Positions 20,497 through 31,383 are shown, numbered from the stretch's first letter. The stretch: 64,000 bases of DNA from Mariniphaga sp. (GCA_025355585.1 JANXZJ010000064.1:34335-98334); one strand, 5' to 3'. The notes: generated from the sequence alone by a model not told the origin. Program-made: numbers and translations.

Positions 20497-22497
20497 TCAA
20501 TAACCTGGGTTTTGCCAGAATCCTTTTGGATCGACCCCTGTGGTCTTATTGGTTACGGCATCCATTTGTGCCTGTGGAATCGGACGTAACATATGGAAAT
20601 CCTGAACGCTGGCGGCACCCTGTGCATTGTAGGCTTTCACACGGCTAACCAATGTTTTTGTACGTTTGAGGTCAAACCAACGTTGTTGTTCCCCGCAAAG
20701 TTCAAGTGCACGTTCATCAAGAATTGTGTTGATATCAACAGTACCTGTCAGCGAATTGTCTTTTCCTGCAATCGCACGTTTTGCACGCAATATATTCAAC
20801 GTTGCAAGAGCTGCATCGCTTCCGGTAGTCTTTAATTCAGCCTCGGCCTTAATCAGGTAAATCTCGGCCAGGCGCAATACCATCACGTCCCGGTCGTAGA
20901 TTTCAGGCGTCACTTTATCGTTATCGGAACGATTGTAAACATCCGTATCGAATTTCTTGAGCGCAATAAATGACTGGTCGCCGCAATAAGCAACATTTTT
21001 ATACCTGCCGTCATTATATGGATCTAATGTAGGCATGGTAGTCGTTGGAAGTGCAGTGGCAGGATCAAGTGATGTGTACAACGGAAGTGCACCGCCAACC
21101 AGTGAATGAATGCGGTAACGTTTGTTCGCACGGGCGATCATTGCTTGTCCTTTGGCCGAAGCGGCATCGGCAGGCATAAAGTAGAGGGCCGTGTCGGTCA
21201 TCAACGGATATTTCTTTGACGAGAGTTCCAGTCCGGGAGCAATCGTATAAGCATCGCGAATGGTTGCATCGTAACGTTGATCCGTCGCCTTGTTTTTGTT
21301 GAAAAGGTTAACCAGGTACAAAGTAGGAACATAGCGCGTAAACCCACGGCCATATTTCGAATAGGTAGGTCCACAGGTGACAACTGCCTTTGTTACACTA
21401 TTTGTGAGGGTTTGCGTAATACTTGTGCAACGTACAAAAACATCGGTTAAATCGCTGCCTGCATTGCTCCATTTTGGAATAAACATGAGAAGCATTGCGT
21501 TGCCGCCTCCTGTACTGCGTCCTGTTCGTGATATGATGTTGTTATAATCTAAATAGGCTCCGCTGGCATCTGTTTTGATACGGTAAGGCAGTACGTTGAG
21601 CGAGAAAGTAGCACTATAGGGTATCCCCCAGATAGATTCGCTGTTTTTCGTAACATCTTCATTTGTCATTGTCCAGACATCAGAATATTTGCTGTAGAAT
21701 GTTGCGATACCGCTATTTATAACTGCATCGGCTTCCGTCTTTGCAAGTGTATAAAGATTTTGACCTGCATAAACAGGATTACTTGTGAGGCTTGTTTCTC
21801 CGAGCCACGAGGCGGCATAGAGTAGTACGCGGGCTTTAAATGCGCGGACTGCCCACAAGTTTACACTTGAGGTTTTTGTTGTAACGGTAGCCAATTCTTT
21901 AGCTGCGGCGTCAAGGTCGGCAAGTATATTACTGTATACCGACTCTTCAGAATCGCGGTAAGCATCGGTTGTAACAGTTTTGATGGATTCCTTGTAATAA
22001 GGTACCGGACCCCAGATATTTACCATGTGCCAGTAATAGAAAGCACGAAGGAAATGAGCCTCTCCCATGTGCTGGGTTTTCTTGGCTTCAGAGAGAAGGG
22101 TATTCTTGGGAACATATTCCAGTGTGGTGTTACAAACGTTTACAGCAGTAAAGAATGCTTCCCAATACTGGTCAAGGCAAGGATTGTCAGCAACATTGGC
22201 GTCTAAGCTTTCAGCCGTAATTTTATACGAATTCAAACTTTTCTGTTTGTTGTCAAAACCGTAATAGAACAAGTCGGAACCCATTTCGGAGAGACCTAAG
22301 GCGGCCTCCTTTCCATACCATGCGCGTGAATAAGTATAGCACGAAGCAACCAGGTTTTCAACTCCTGTTTCAGTTGCGTAAAGCAAGTCAGCGGTTTGCC
22401 CGACTTTGTTCTCCTCTTTAAGGAAATCGCTGCAAGATGTGGAGATGCCAAGCATAAGTACCGTAGCCCCCAGCGTTATATAAATTTTATTTTTCAT
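20497..22497 (-). CDS. RagB/SusD family nutrient uptake outer membrane lipoprotein
   Basis: Lipoprotein signal ISTSCSDFL, AHFLRAFYYWHMVNIWGPVPYYKE, VLRLAEIYLIKAEAELKT, ERALELCGEQQRWFDLKRT. Confidence 0.96.
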   Translation of the reverse strand: MKNKIYITLGATVLMLGISTSCSDFLKEENKVGQTADLLYATETGVENLVASCYTYSRAWYGKEAALGLSEMGSDLFYYGFDNKQKSLNSYKITAESLDANVADNPCLDQYWEAFFTAVNVCNTTLEYVPKNTLLSEAKKTQHMGEAHFLRAFYYWHMVNIWGPVPYYKESIKTVTTDAYRDSEESVYSNILADLDAAAKELATVTTKTSSVNLWAVRAFKARVLLYAASWLGETSLTSNPVYAGQNLYTLAKTEADAVINSGIATFYSKYSDVWTMTNEDVTKNSESIWGIPYSATFSLNVLPYRIKTDASGAYLDYNNIISRTGRSTGGGNAMLLMFIPKWSNAGSDLTDVFVRCTSITQTLTNSVTKAVVTCGPTYSKYGRGFTRYVPTLYLVNLFNKNKATDQRYDATIRDAYTIAPGLELSSKKYPLMTDTALYFMPADAASAKGQAMIARANKRYRIHSLVGGALPLYTSLDPATALPTTTMPTLDPYNDGRYKNVAYCGDQSFIALKKFDTDVYNRSDNDKVTPEIYDRDVMVLRLAEIYLIKAEAELKTTGSDAALATLNILRAKRAIAGKDNSLTGTVDINTILDERALELCGEQQRWFDLKRTKTLVSRVKAYNAQGAASVQDFHMLRPIPQAQMDAVTNKTTGVDPKGFWQNPGY

Positions 22498-22509
22498 ATC
22501 TAACTTCTT

Positions 22510-25500
22510 TTAAAATTCAAGATTTACACCAAATATAACCTGTTTTGCCAATGGGAAGGTGACAGCCCCACCACGTTCGGCGTCGTAATTGTCAATTTTA
22601 CTGAAGGTGAAATAATTCTTTAGCGATCCGTAAAATTTGACATTGCCGATTCCAGCTTTAGCAATCAGGGTTTTGGGCAAGTTGTAAGACAGCGTAATAT
22701 CTTTCACTTTCACATACGAGGCATTCTCATACAGGGCAGCGCTTCCATAAGTACTCCAATTGGTACTGTTTCCCGGTGTTGGAAATTTAGCTTTCTGATT
22801 TTCCGGTGTCCAGTAGTTAAGGTCACCCCAGTTCGATCCATCGTAAGTAACTAAGTTATTGAAATCATAGGAAAGATAACCACCCAGCCGTGCATAGACT
22901 AACACAGATAGTGATAAATCTTTATAGCTAAAAGTATTGTTCATACCCAATACTGCTTTGGGACTACGGTTATAAACACGTTTGTCATCCTCTGTCAGTT
23001 TACCGTCATCGTTGGCATCCAGAATCTTAATTGTTCCTGCATCACCTGTCATGGTCATGGTTCCGCCTGGGTGACGTGCCAGCCAATCGGCTTTGTAAGT
23101 ATCGAATTCACCTGTTCCCCAGCAGCCTATCGCTTCGTAATTGTAGAATATGCTCACGGGTTGACCAACAATCTGACCGGTTGTTCCGTTAATGTTTTTG
23201 GTGATACCTCCCGAAAGGCTGGTGATTTCATCTTTGTAAAAGGCCGCAGTCCAGTTTACATCCCATTTAAAGTCTTTCGAGTTTACAATCAAAGTATTTA
23301 ATCCCAGCTCAATACCTGATCCTTTGGTTTTGCCAATGTTGTCGAGCACCTGCGGAAATACATTCGATGCCGGAAGGCTTCTCATGTAAAGTAAATCGTA
23401 GGTGTTGCTGAAATATACATCAACACTACCAGAAACCCGGTTTTTCAAAATGCCAAAGTCCAAACCAAAGTTTAAAGCGGCTGTTTTTTCCCAGGTCAGA
23501 TTTTCGTTCCCGAAGGTATTGGGAATATTACCTGAATATTCCTTTCCGTTCAGGTTGTAATAAACAGGAAAAGTACTGCTATTACTTACTGTTGTGAGCG
23601 TTCCGTAAGCATCAACAGCGGCATTACCTGATAAACCCCATGAAGCACGAAGTTTCAGGTTTTCAAGCCAGCGTGTATCTTTTAAAAATGATTCTTCGTT
23701 TAGTCGCCACGCAACTGCAACAGATGGGAAATAACCCCATTGATGTCCTTTTGCCAATACGGATGAACCGTCGGCACGGAGTGAGGCAGTTAAAAGATAT
23801 TTATCAGCGAATCTGTAATTCAAACGACCAAAGAATGAAAGCATTGAGTTTTTGGTATATCCATTTGCAAGAACAGGTATGGTGATTTTAGTCAAGTCAT
23901 AAAACGAACTTTGATAGTAATGTTCTGCCGCAGTATTACCGTTGACACCACGGTACTCTGTAACTCCCTGGGTACTGCTCTGACCTAACAACCCTGAAAG
24001 ATTGTGTTTTGATCCGCCAAAACTGGTGTTGTAATTCAAGGTGTTTTCAAATGTATAGCCCGTACGGGTCCTGTTTTCCACCGAAATATAACTTCCGGCA
24101 GCACCTTGCAGCCGGCCTACACTTTGATAATCCTGGTAAAGGCCGTCCCGGGAGTCGGTTCGGTCAAGGGCCAGCATCGATTTGAAGGACAAGTCTTTCA
24201 TTGGCGTGATTTCCATATAGGCATTTCCGAAGAAACGGGTCGATTCAATATTGTGCTGAAAGTTGCCTGGAATTTCGTCCAATAGTGGATTTGCATGCGC
24301 TTCGTAAGTAGGTGATGGTTTAAAGATGATATTTCCATCGGCATCATACGGATGAGCGATAGAAGTCATTTTTAATGCCTGGCCAAATACGTTGGCGCGC
24401 TGGTCCTGTTTTTTGTAGGTGTACAGCAAACTTGTCCCCACTTTAAAAATGTTGCTGATTTTGTGGTCGATGTTTGTCTTTACATTGTAACGATCCATCT
24501 GGTCCTTACGAAGCAATCCTTCCTCGTACATGGTTCCCAGTGAAAGATTGAAATTGGTTTTCTCGCTTCCGCCCGATACCGAAACTTCGTAATTTTGAGT
24601 CAGTCCCTTTTGGAGAATAAGATTGGCCCAGTCGGTATAGGAACCGTCATTGTAAATATCCATTTCAGTGTATGGGAGGCTGTTGGCAGCTGAACTTCCC
24701 AGTACATCAGATGCTGCTACCTGAGAATCGCCCCATTTACCGGTGCCCGCGAGTATAAGTTTTTGGTCTCTTTTGTAACGTTCGGCATTTATTCGACGGT
24801 TAACTTCTGTCAATCCAAACATTACCTGTGGTACATTGGCAGCCTCGTTTGAAGATAAGTAACTGTTTAGGTTTACCTTGGTTTTGCCGGCCTTGCCTCG
24901 TTTAGTCGTGATAATGATTACGCCGTTTGCCCCTTTTGTACCATATATTGCCGTGGAGGATGCGTCCTTCAATACTTCCATAGATTCAATATCGGTAGGA
25001 TTAAGGTCGAGTGTAGAGCCATAGTCCACGCCATCAACCATAATCAAAGGACTATTCGTTGCTGTAATCGATCGGGATCCGCGAAGATTAATGTTCAGTC
25101 CCGCACCCGCTTGTCCGCTTGTTTGTGTAATGTCGAGTCCCGGCACGCGGCCTTGCATTGCCTGCATGGCATTACTCGAGGCGGTTTTTGAAATCACGTC
25201 AGCCTTCACAGAAGAAACTGAACCAGTCAGGTCTCGCTTTTTGACCACGCCATAACCGATGGCTACTACCTCTTCAACCTGAAGTATGCTGCTTTTTAGC
25301 TGAAGATTAATAATTTTTTGTCCATTGACCTTAATTTCGCTGGTCTCAAAACCAATAAAGGAGAACGATAAAACATCTTTTATCGCATCGCCCGGTGTGA
25401 TCGAATAACTGCCATCATTATTGGTAGTTACACCATTAGTTGTTCCTTTTACGACAACATTTACGCCTGGTATCGGGGTGTTTGTATCATCAACCACCAC

Positions 25501-25599
25501 ACCTGTAACTTTCTGGGCAAACAGTTGTACGCCAGTACAAATTACAAACAGTGCTAACAGGCAAACCTTTCCACGAAAACTTTGCTTCATTTTCATCAT
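22510..25599 (-). CDS. SusC/RagA family TonB-dependent outer membrane transporter
   Basis: Carboxypeptidase-like N-domain VTGVVVDDTNTPIPGVNVVVKGTTNGVTTNNDGSYSI, plug NPTDIESMEVLKDASSTAIYGTKGANGVIIITTKRGK, beta-barrel C-terminus. Confidence 0.97.
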   Translation of the reverse strand: MMKMKQSFRGKVCLLALFVICTGVQLFAQKVTGVVVDDTNTPIPGVNVVVKGTTNGVTTNNDGSYSITPGDAIKDVLSFSFIGFETSEIKVNGQKIINLQLKSSILQVEEVVAIGYGVVKKRDLTGSVSSVKADVISKTASSNAMQAMQGRVPGLDITQTSGQAGAGLNINLRGSRSITATNSPLIMVDGVDYGSTLDLNPTDIESMEVLKDASSTAIYGTKGANGVIIITTKRGKAGKTKVNLNSYLSSNEAANVPQVMFGLTEVNRRINAERYKRDQKLILAGTGKWGDSQVAASDVLGSSAANSLPYTEMDIYNDGSYTDWANLILQKGLTQNYEVSVSGGSEKTNFNLSLGTMYEEGLLRKDQMDRYNVKTNIDHKISNIFKVGTSLLYTYKKQDQRANVFGQALKMTSIAHPYDADGNIIFKPSPTYEAHANPLLDEIPGNFQHNIESTRFFGNAYMEITPMKDLSFKSMLALDRTDSRDGLYQDYQSVGRLQGAAGSYISVENRTRTGYTFENTLNYNTSFGGSKHNLSGLLGQSSTQGVTEYRGVNGNTAAEHYYQSSFYDLTKITIPVLANGYTKNSMLSFFGRLNYRFADKYLLTASLRADGSSVLAKGHQWGYFPSVAVAWRLNEESFLKDTRWLENLKLRASWGLSGNAAVDAYGTLTTVSNSSTFPVYYNLNGKEYSGNIPNTFGNENLTWEKTAALNFGLDFGILKNRVSGSVDVYFSNTYDLLYMRSLPASNVFPQVLDNIGKTKGSGIELGLNTLIVNSKDFKWDVNWTAAFYKDEITSLSGGITKNINGTTGQIVGQPVSIFYNYEAIGCWGTGEFDTYKADWLARHPGGTMTMTGDAGTIKILDANDDGKLTEDDKRVYNRSPKAVLGMNNTFSYKDLSLSVLVYARLGGYLSYDFNNLVTYDGSNWGDLNYWTPENQKAKFPTPGNSTNWSTYGSAALYENASYVKVKDITLSYNLPKTLIAKAGIGNVKFYGSLKNYFTFSKIDNYDAERGGAVTFPLAKQVIFGVNLEF

Positions 25600-25634
25600 A
25601 GATAATTATTAAGTTTGAGTATTAAATTAAAAAA

Positions 25635-26825
25635 TCAGTTATTATTGAATTCAAGCGATGCCATTATAAATGGTCCGACGCCTTTGGGGTCATCAGCGCG
25701 AACAGGTTCTCTGATATAGTATTCATAGGAACCGTCCCGGTAAGGAGTTCCTCCAAGGCCGGCAACCGAGCAGCATTTTGTCAGACTGATGGTGCCATCA
25801 CCGTTATTGCGGATAAAATTTTCAAGTATGCCATTGTAGGCTTTAATCCCAATTGCCTTGAAGTCATTACTAATGTATCCTTTACGTGAAGCTTTTAGCA
25901 AGGCGTATGTAAACATTGATGAAGCGGTGGCTTCGAGGTAATTTCCCTGGCGGTTACCCTGATCGAGCACCTGGTACCAAAGTCCGGATTTCGGATCCTG
26001 GTATTTTTTAATTCCATTGGCTACCTGGTTCAGTATATCAAGAATTTTTACCCGGCCAGGATGGTTTTGAGGCAGATAATCAAGTATATCAACTAATGCC
26101 ATTGCATACCAGCCCATTGCTCTTCCCCAATAATTTGGAGAACAACCAGTTTTCGGATCGGCCCACTTTTGTTGTTTGCTTTCATCCCAGCCATGATAAT
26201 TCAGACCAATTTCCGGATTGTAGGTATGTTTGTGAATGATGAGAAATTGATTTACAACATCATCGAAAATGGCAGGTTCATTCATTACCGAAGCGTATTG
26301 GGCCAGAAAAGGCGCCCCCATGTATAAACCATCGAGCCACATCTGGTGGGGATAACGTTGTTTATGCCAGAAACCTCCTTCGGAAGTGCGTGGTTGCGTT
26401 TTGAGCTGATCGCGTAAATGATTGATTGTTTTCAGGTAACGATCGTCTTTTGTTTTGTCATACAGGTCAAAAAGAAATTTGCCGGAATTTACACAGTCGA
26501 TGTTGTATTCATCTACCTTATATCCCCCAATAATCCCCTTGGCATCGATAAAATGGTCCGCATAAGTTTTGGCATAATTGTAATAAGTCACATTGCCGTT
26601 TTCTTTCCATACCTTGATCATGGCATGTGCAATTAAACCCTGGGTATAGTTCCAAACAGGTTTGGGGTTGAAGTCCACAGTCCAGGGTTCCGGAAAATGC
26701 TTAATTTCCGAATCAGCCATTTTTACAGCCATCTCCAGTCCATTGATTGGCTTCTTTTGGGTCCGAGCAAAACTATATTGGGCAACCAATATAAACCCAA
26801 TCAGGAATATCCAAAGTCTTTTCAT
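25635..26825 (-). CDS. Glycoside hydrolase family 105 (unsaturated rhamnogalacturonyl/galacturonyl hydrolase)
   Basis: WNYTQGLIAHAMIKVW, HKQRYPHQMWLDGLYMGAPFLAQYA, YWGRAMGWYAMALVDILDYLP, YLEATASSMFTYALLKA. Confidence 0.93.
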   Translation of the reverse strand: MKRLWIFLIGFILVAQYSFARTQKKPINGLEMAVKMADSEIKHFPEPWTVDFNPKPVWNYTQGLIAHAMIKVWKENGNVTYYNYAKTYADHFIDAKGIIGGYKVDEYNIDCVNSGKFLFDLYDKTKDDRYLKTINHLRDQLKTQPRTSEGGFWHKQRYPHQMWLDGLYMGAPFLAQYASVMNEPAIFDDVVNQFLIIHKHTYNPEIGLNYHGWDESKQQKWADPKTGCSPNYWGRAMGWYAMALVDILDYLPQNHPGRVKILDILNQVANGIKKYQDPKSGLWYQVLDQGNRQGNYLEATASSMFTYALLKASRKGYISNDFKAIGIKAYNGILENFIRNNGDGTISLTKCCSVAGLGGTPYRDGSYEYYIREPVRADDPKGVGPFIMASLEFNNN

Positions 26826-26877
26826 TTTTTCTTATGTTGTTTTTGTTAGTTGATCCTTTGTATTCTTTCCTCAAGCC

Positions 26878-26982
26878 ATCAGATACTTGTAACTATTAAT
26901 AAAGTCAGGATGGCCGCCAGAATGATTGTTAACACTACAATTATCCAGGAAACGTATCTGAATTTTTTAATAATTTCTTCCA
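26878..26982 (-). CDS. Candidate 34-aa single-TM small protein
   Basis: Manual translation: MEEIIKKFRYVSWIIVVLTIILAAILTLLIVTSI*; hydrophobic helix behind a charged N-terminus; not in the ORF track because it is under 60 aa. Confidence 0.45.
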
Positions 26983-27190
26983 TTGGTGATAATTAGCTAT
27001 TTGGCTGGGTAAATCTACTTCATCGCGGATTAATAGGGTGATTAATGCGTATCAGGAAGGATAGCGGGGATTCCCAGCAGGAGGTCCAAATTCCCAAATA
27101 GCGGGTTTGGAAATAACACGGCAACAAGGGAAATTCCGCAATGTGCGGTCAGTCAGTAATTGAAGTGAAAAAGCGATGGGGCGTAAATTG

Positions 27191-30100
27191 TCAGGAAAGG
27201 TTGTGTTTTTCAGCATATTCTGAAGCGCTCATTCCAAACTCAGTCTTAAAGCATTTACGGAAATGTGAAAGATCTTTAAATCCAACTGCATAAGCAATTT
27301 CAGAGACATTTAGTTTTTTCTGAATCAATAGTTGAGCCGCTCTTTTTAACCGGATATTTCGGACAAACTCTTTTACAGTCATTTCGGTTAAAGCATCAAG
27401 TTTACGGTACAATTGCATACGGCTGACGCCAATTTCAGCAGCAAAATGCTCAATATCGAGATCCGGATCCGATATATTGTTCTCAACAACTTCGATCGCT
27501 TTTTGCAAAAACCGCTCATCTGGCGAGCTGAGGATGACATTTCTGGGCTGAAGTAACATTTCGGAGGTATATTTTTGTTTCAGCGACTGGCGGACCGATA
27601 AAATATTTTCAACTTTAGTCTGCAAAATGCCCAGATCGAAAGGTTTGGTGATGTAATCATCAGCTCCTGAGCTTAATCCTTCAATTTCGTGCTCGCGCGA
27701 TCCAAGCGCCGTGACCAGGATGATTGGAATATGAGAGGTGCGTTCATCTTTTCGGATCTTCCGGCAGAGTTCAAAACCATCAATATCAGGCATCATTACA
27801 TCACAAATAATAATATCTGGAATTGTTTTCAGCGCTATATTCCAGCCCTCCAGTCCGTTTTCAGCTTCCAGAACCTGGTAATTTGTGATGAAATGTGATT
27901 TAATAAAATACCTGACATCTGAATTATCATCGACCAAAAGCATTATTTTTCGCCCGGATGAAATAGTGTCAGCAGGTTCCTCCAGATGACGGGAGCCCGA
28001 CAAATCGTTTTGGTTTTCAGAATTAGAAGATTCGGCAAGTTGCGGGTTGATTACCTCATCGTAAGGAAGATGAATGATAAACTTCGAACCTTTTCCCGGC
28101 TTGCTCTGTACCGAGATACTTCCATTGTGCAGCTTTACTAGCTCTTTGGTTAAGGCCAGCCCGATTCCTGTCCCGGTTTGTTTGGCGCTGTCATCAACCT
28201 GGAAAAAACGGATAAATATTTTCTCCAGATTCGACTCTGCAATACCGATTCCGGTGTCTTTAACTGTTATTTCGATCATCCTTTTCTCTGATGAATCACT
28301 AGCCTGATCGCTTTCATCCGAATCAAAAACCAGCGAAAGGTTAACTGATATTTTCCCTCCCTTGCCTGTAAATTTGAAGGCGTTCGACAACATGTTATTC
28401 ATGATCTTTCCCACCTTATCGGCATCGAAGTTGGTGATGATCTCCTTTTTAAGTGAATTGAATTTCAGATTGATCTCCTTCTCTTCGGCATATTTGTCAA
28501 ACGATCCGACAATTTCAGACAGAAAGGAGACCAAATCTCCGCAGGCCAATGCCAGTTTCAGGTTGCCGCTTTCAAGTTTTCTGAAGTCAAGTAGCTGATT
28601 GATGAGTTGGTGCAGCTGTGTCGCATTCCGGTGCATCACCTCAACATGCCCCTTCATTTCATGTTCCGGGATGGTATTAGCCCGCATTTTTTCAAGCGGT
28701 CCAAGAATCAATGTCAGGGGAGTACGTATCTCGTGCGAAATGTTGGTATAAAACCTTAATTTCATCATATCAAGCTCATGAAGTTTCCTGGCATTTATTC
28801 TTTCAAGTCTCAGGTCGTTCTTAAGTTTTTCCTTATTTAGAAGAAATGTAATCAAAAGATATAGAATGGTGCTTATGGTAATAAAAAGCAGGCCTCTAAA
28901 CCACCATTTTTCCCAATACGGAGGAAGTACAACGATTTTCAATACCGGACCCAAATTACTCTCTTTTCGGTCGATGGAAACGGTCTTAACCTGAAATGTA
29001 TACTCTCCGGGATCAAGATTAGTATAAGTTGCTGAGCGATTGACCGATGGTTCGTTCCAATCTTTGTCGAAGTTTTCCAAGAAATATGAATACTGAATTC
29101 CGAGGCTGTTGGCATAGTCAAACGACGCAAAGTCCAATGTTATGGAATTCATATCATGTTTCAGCTCGATCTTATCCGTTTCAGAGATGCTTTTTGTTAA
29201 GACATCTTTATTTAAGTCTCCTATTTTGACCGATTTATTGAATATTTTCAGATCAGTCAAAACGATTTGTGGAAAATAGTCGCCCGATTTAATTTTGGTT
29301 GGATTGAAAATATTAAAGCCCGAAATACCACCGAAAAGCATCTCTCCCATTGGGGTTTTATAGGCTGCTCCATAAGTAAACTGATTGTTTTGAAAGCCGT
29401 TTTTCAAAGAGAAGTTATGAAAACGTTCACTTTCGGGGTCGAACTTCGAAAGGCCATTTGTCGTGCTTATCCAAAGAAAGTGTTCATTGTCTTCGAGTAT
29501 TGCGAGGGTCTGGTTATTGGCCAGACCATTTTTCTCGGAGTAATATTTCAGGATGCCCTTCTCTTTCGAAAACAACGCAATTCCCCGGTTAGGTGTTGCG
29601 AGCCAGAACCGGTTCTTCGAATCATGAAGCATGTACCGTGTTGTTTCCTGAATGCGAACTATTTTCTGATTTTTAGGTTCATAAAGTACAAGACTATCGG
29701 CACCAATCCAGATGGTATGATCGGTATCTTCTGCCAGCCAGTTTACCTGTTGTCCATCAACGAGATTTCGGAAATGTGTAAAAGAACCTGTAGAAGGATT
29801 AAACTTATCGAGACCTGTACCCGTTCCAACCCACATATTATTGTTGCTATCGCGCAAAAAAGACCAGACACGGTTATCTGATAGGCTTGAAGGATCGGCT
29901 GGATTGTTTTTGTAATGTTTGAAAGCCCCGGTTTGAAGATTAAGAACGTCAATACCACCCAGGAATGTGCCGATCCATAGGTTGTCTTTCCCATCATCGA
30001 GCAGTGCTTTGATGCAGTTTGTAGATAACGAGTTTGGGTTGCCCTTTTGCGGTAAAAGGTACCTGAATCGACCGGTTGTCCGGTCCAGAATGTTTATTCC

Positions 30101-31297
30101 GCCACTTTCGGTTCCGATCCAGATGTCTCCTTTAGGGTTAACCCAGAAAGCGTAAGTCTCACTGCTATTCAAATAGCGGTCGTCGCCAGGCATTGATTTA
30201 TAGCCTTGAATATTCTGCCTTTCCTCGATCAGAAAATTAATTCCATTGCGTGTACCAATCCAGACATCTCCCTTTAAATCATGAAATATACACTGAATTG
30301 AATTGTTTACAAGGCTCTTAGGCTCCCGTTCGTCGTGATAATAAAATGCTGTGGCGCCTTTATTTTTCTCGTAAACATATAAACCGCCACGGGTTCCGAT
30401 CCAGTATTTCCCATTCCTGTCTTTCGAGACCGCGCGTACTGTTTGATTGCGGTCATTTTCCGAATCCAACGCTAATTGTTTAATTTCAAGCGTGATTGGA
30501 TTGACGGTTAGCAGGCCATTTGCATAGGTGCCAATCCACAAGGTTCCATCCGCATCCGGAAATATATCCCATATTTCCTGGTTGGATATTTGATTTTGAG
30601 GAAGATTGATTTTTTGGATCAGGTTATTTTTTGGATTATAAACGTAAAGTCCGCTATTGGTTCCCAGCCAGATTCTTCCTGAAGCGTCTGACTTTATCAC
30701 CCTGAAATACTCTGATAAAGCACTCAGATTCGCAGGTTTAATCTCAGTCAGTTTTTTTTCATTTTCTATGCGATAAAGATGCGTGCTGGTCCCCACCCAT
30801 AAATTTCCGGTAGAATCTTCGTTAATTGAGGTGACTGTTGCATTTTTTAAGTAAGGTTGATTCCCCGAATAAAACAATTGCTGAAAATTCTCTTTTTCGC
30901 GGTTGAATTTATTGAGGCCACCATTTTCCGTTCCAACCCACAGTTGTCCTTTCCGGTCTTCGAAAATAGTCCGCACCAGATTTCCTTTCAAGCTTGTTGA
31001 ATCTTCGGGATCATTTTTGAAAACGGTAAATTTGTAGCCATCGAACCTGCAGACGCCCGCTGAAGTGCCAAACCACATCCAGCCTTTTTTATCCTGGAGG
31101 ATGCAATGGATCTGATTGTTCGAGAGTCCGTTTTCCTGAGAGTAAAAATCAAAATTCAGGTTGTTAATTACTTCTGCCGCGTTTGATCTTGAACCAGAGA
31201 GAAGAAGCAAGAGGCTGAACAGAAGAACCAGTGTCCTTCCATTTAGACTGATGGTCATCGTTTTGCAATTCTTGAATGTGGTTTTCTCCGAAATCAT
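27191..31297 (-). CDS. Hybrid two-component system (HTCS): periplasmic Reg_prop/Y_Y_Y sensor, His kinase, receiver, AraC-type HTH
   Basis: Repeated WIGT...GL propeller motifs, FYTNISHEIRTPLTLILGPLEKM, MLLVDDNSDVRYFIKSHF, C-terminal AraC HTH VSEIAYAVGFKDLSHFRKCFKTEFGMSASEY. Confidence 0.97.
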   Translation of the reverse strand: MISEKTTFKNCKTMTISLNGRTLVLLFSLLLLLSGSRSNAAEVINNLNFDFYSQENGLSNNQIHCILQDKKGWMWFGTSAGVCRFDGYKFTVFKNDPEDSTSLKGNLVRTIFEDRKGQLWVGTENGGLNKFNREKENFQQLFYSGNQPYLKNATVTSINEDSTGNLWVGTSTHLYRIENEKKLTEIKPANLSALSEYFRVIKSDASGRIWLGTNSGLYVYNPKNNLIQKINLPQNQISNQEIWDIFPDADGTLWIGTYANGLLTVNPITLEIKQLALDSENDRNQTVRAVSKDRNGKYWIGTRGGLYVYEKNKGATAFYYHDEREPKSLVNNSIQCIFHDLKGDVWIGTRNGINFLIEERQNIQGYKSMPGDDRYLNSSETYAFWVNPKGDIWIGTESGGINILDRTTGRFRYLLPQKGNPNSLSTNCIKALLDDGKDNLWIGTFLGGIDVLNLQTGAFKHYKNNPADPSSLSDNRVWSFLRDSNNNMWVGTGTGLDKFNPSTGSFTHFRNLVDGQQVNWLAEDTDHTIWIGADSLVLYEPKNQKIVRIQETTRYMLHDSKNRFWLATPNRGIALFSKEKGILKYYSEKNGLANNQTLAILEDNEHFLWISTTNGLSKFDPESERFHNFSLKNGFQNNQFTYGAAYKTPMGEMLFGGISGFNIFNPTKIKSGDYFPQIVLTDLKIFNKSVKIGDLNKDVLTKSISETDKIELKHDMNSITLDFASFDYANSLGIQYSYFLENFDKDWNEPSVNRSATYTNLDPGEYTFQVKTVSIDRKESNLGPVLKIVVLPPYWEKWWFRGLLFITISTILYLLITFLLNKEKLKNDLRLERINARKLHELDMMKLRFYTNISHEIRTPLTLILGPLEKMRANTIPEHEMKGHVEVMHRNATQLHQLINQLLDFRKLESGNLKLALACGDLVSFLSEIVGSFDKYAEEKEINLKFNSLKKEIITNFDADKVGKIMNNMLSNAFKFTGKGGKISVNLSLVFDSDESDQASDSSEKRMIEITVKDTGIGIAESNLEKIFIRFFQVDDSAKQTGTGIGLALTKELVKLHNGSISVQSKPGKGSKFIIHLPYDEVINPQLAESSNSENQNDLSGSRHLEEPADTISSGRKIMLLVDDNSDVRYFIKSHFITNYQVLEAENGLEGWNIALKTIPDIIICDVMMPDIDGFELCRKIRKDERTSHIPIILVTALGSREHEIEGLSSGADDYITKPFDLGILQTKVENILSVRQSLKQKYTSEMLLQPRNVILSSPDERFLQKAIEVVENNISDPDLDIEHFAAEIGVSRMQLYRKLDALTEMTVKEFVRNIRLKRAAQLLIQKKLNVSEIAYAVGFKDLSHFRKCFKTEFGMSASEYAEKHNLS

Positions 31298-31383
31298 AGT
31301 TGGTTTAATAGCAGGGAGCTAAATTACAATCATTTTACTGATTCTATGAAAATCAATCAAAATAGCAATGTTTATCAAATACA

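Noticed and set aside
29267-29881. 204-aa plus-strand ORF
   Set aside because: Antisense to the propeller repeats of the HTCS; no recognisable domain.
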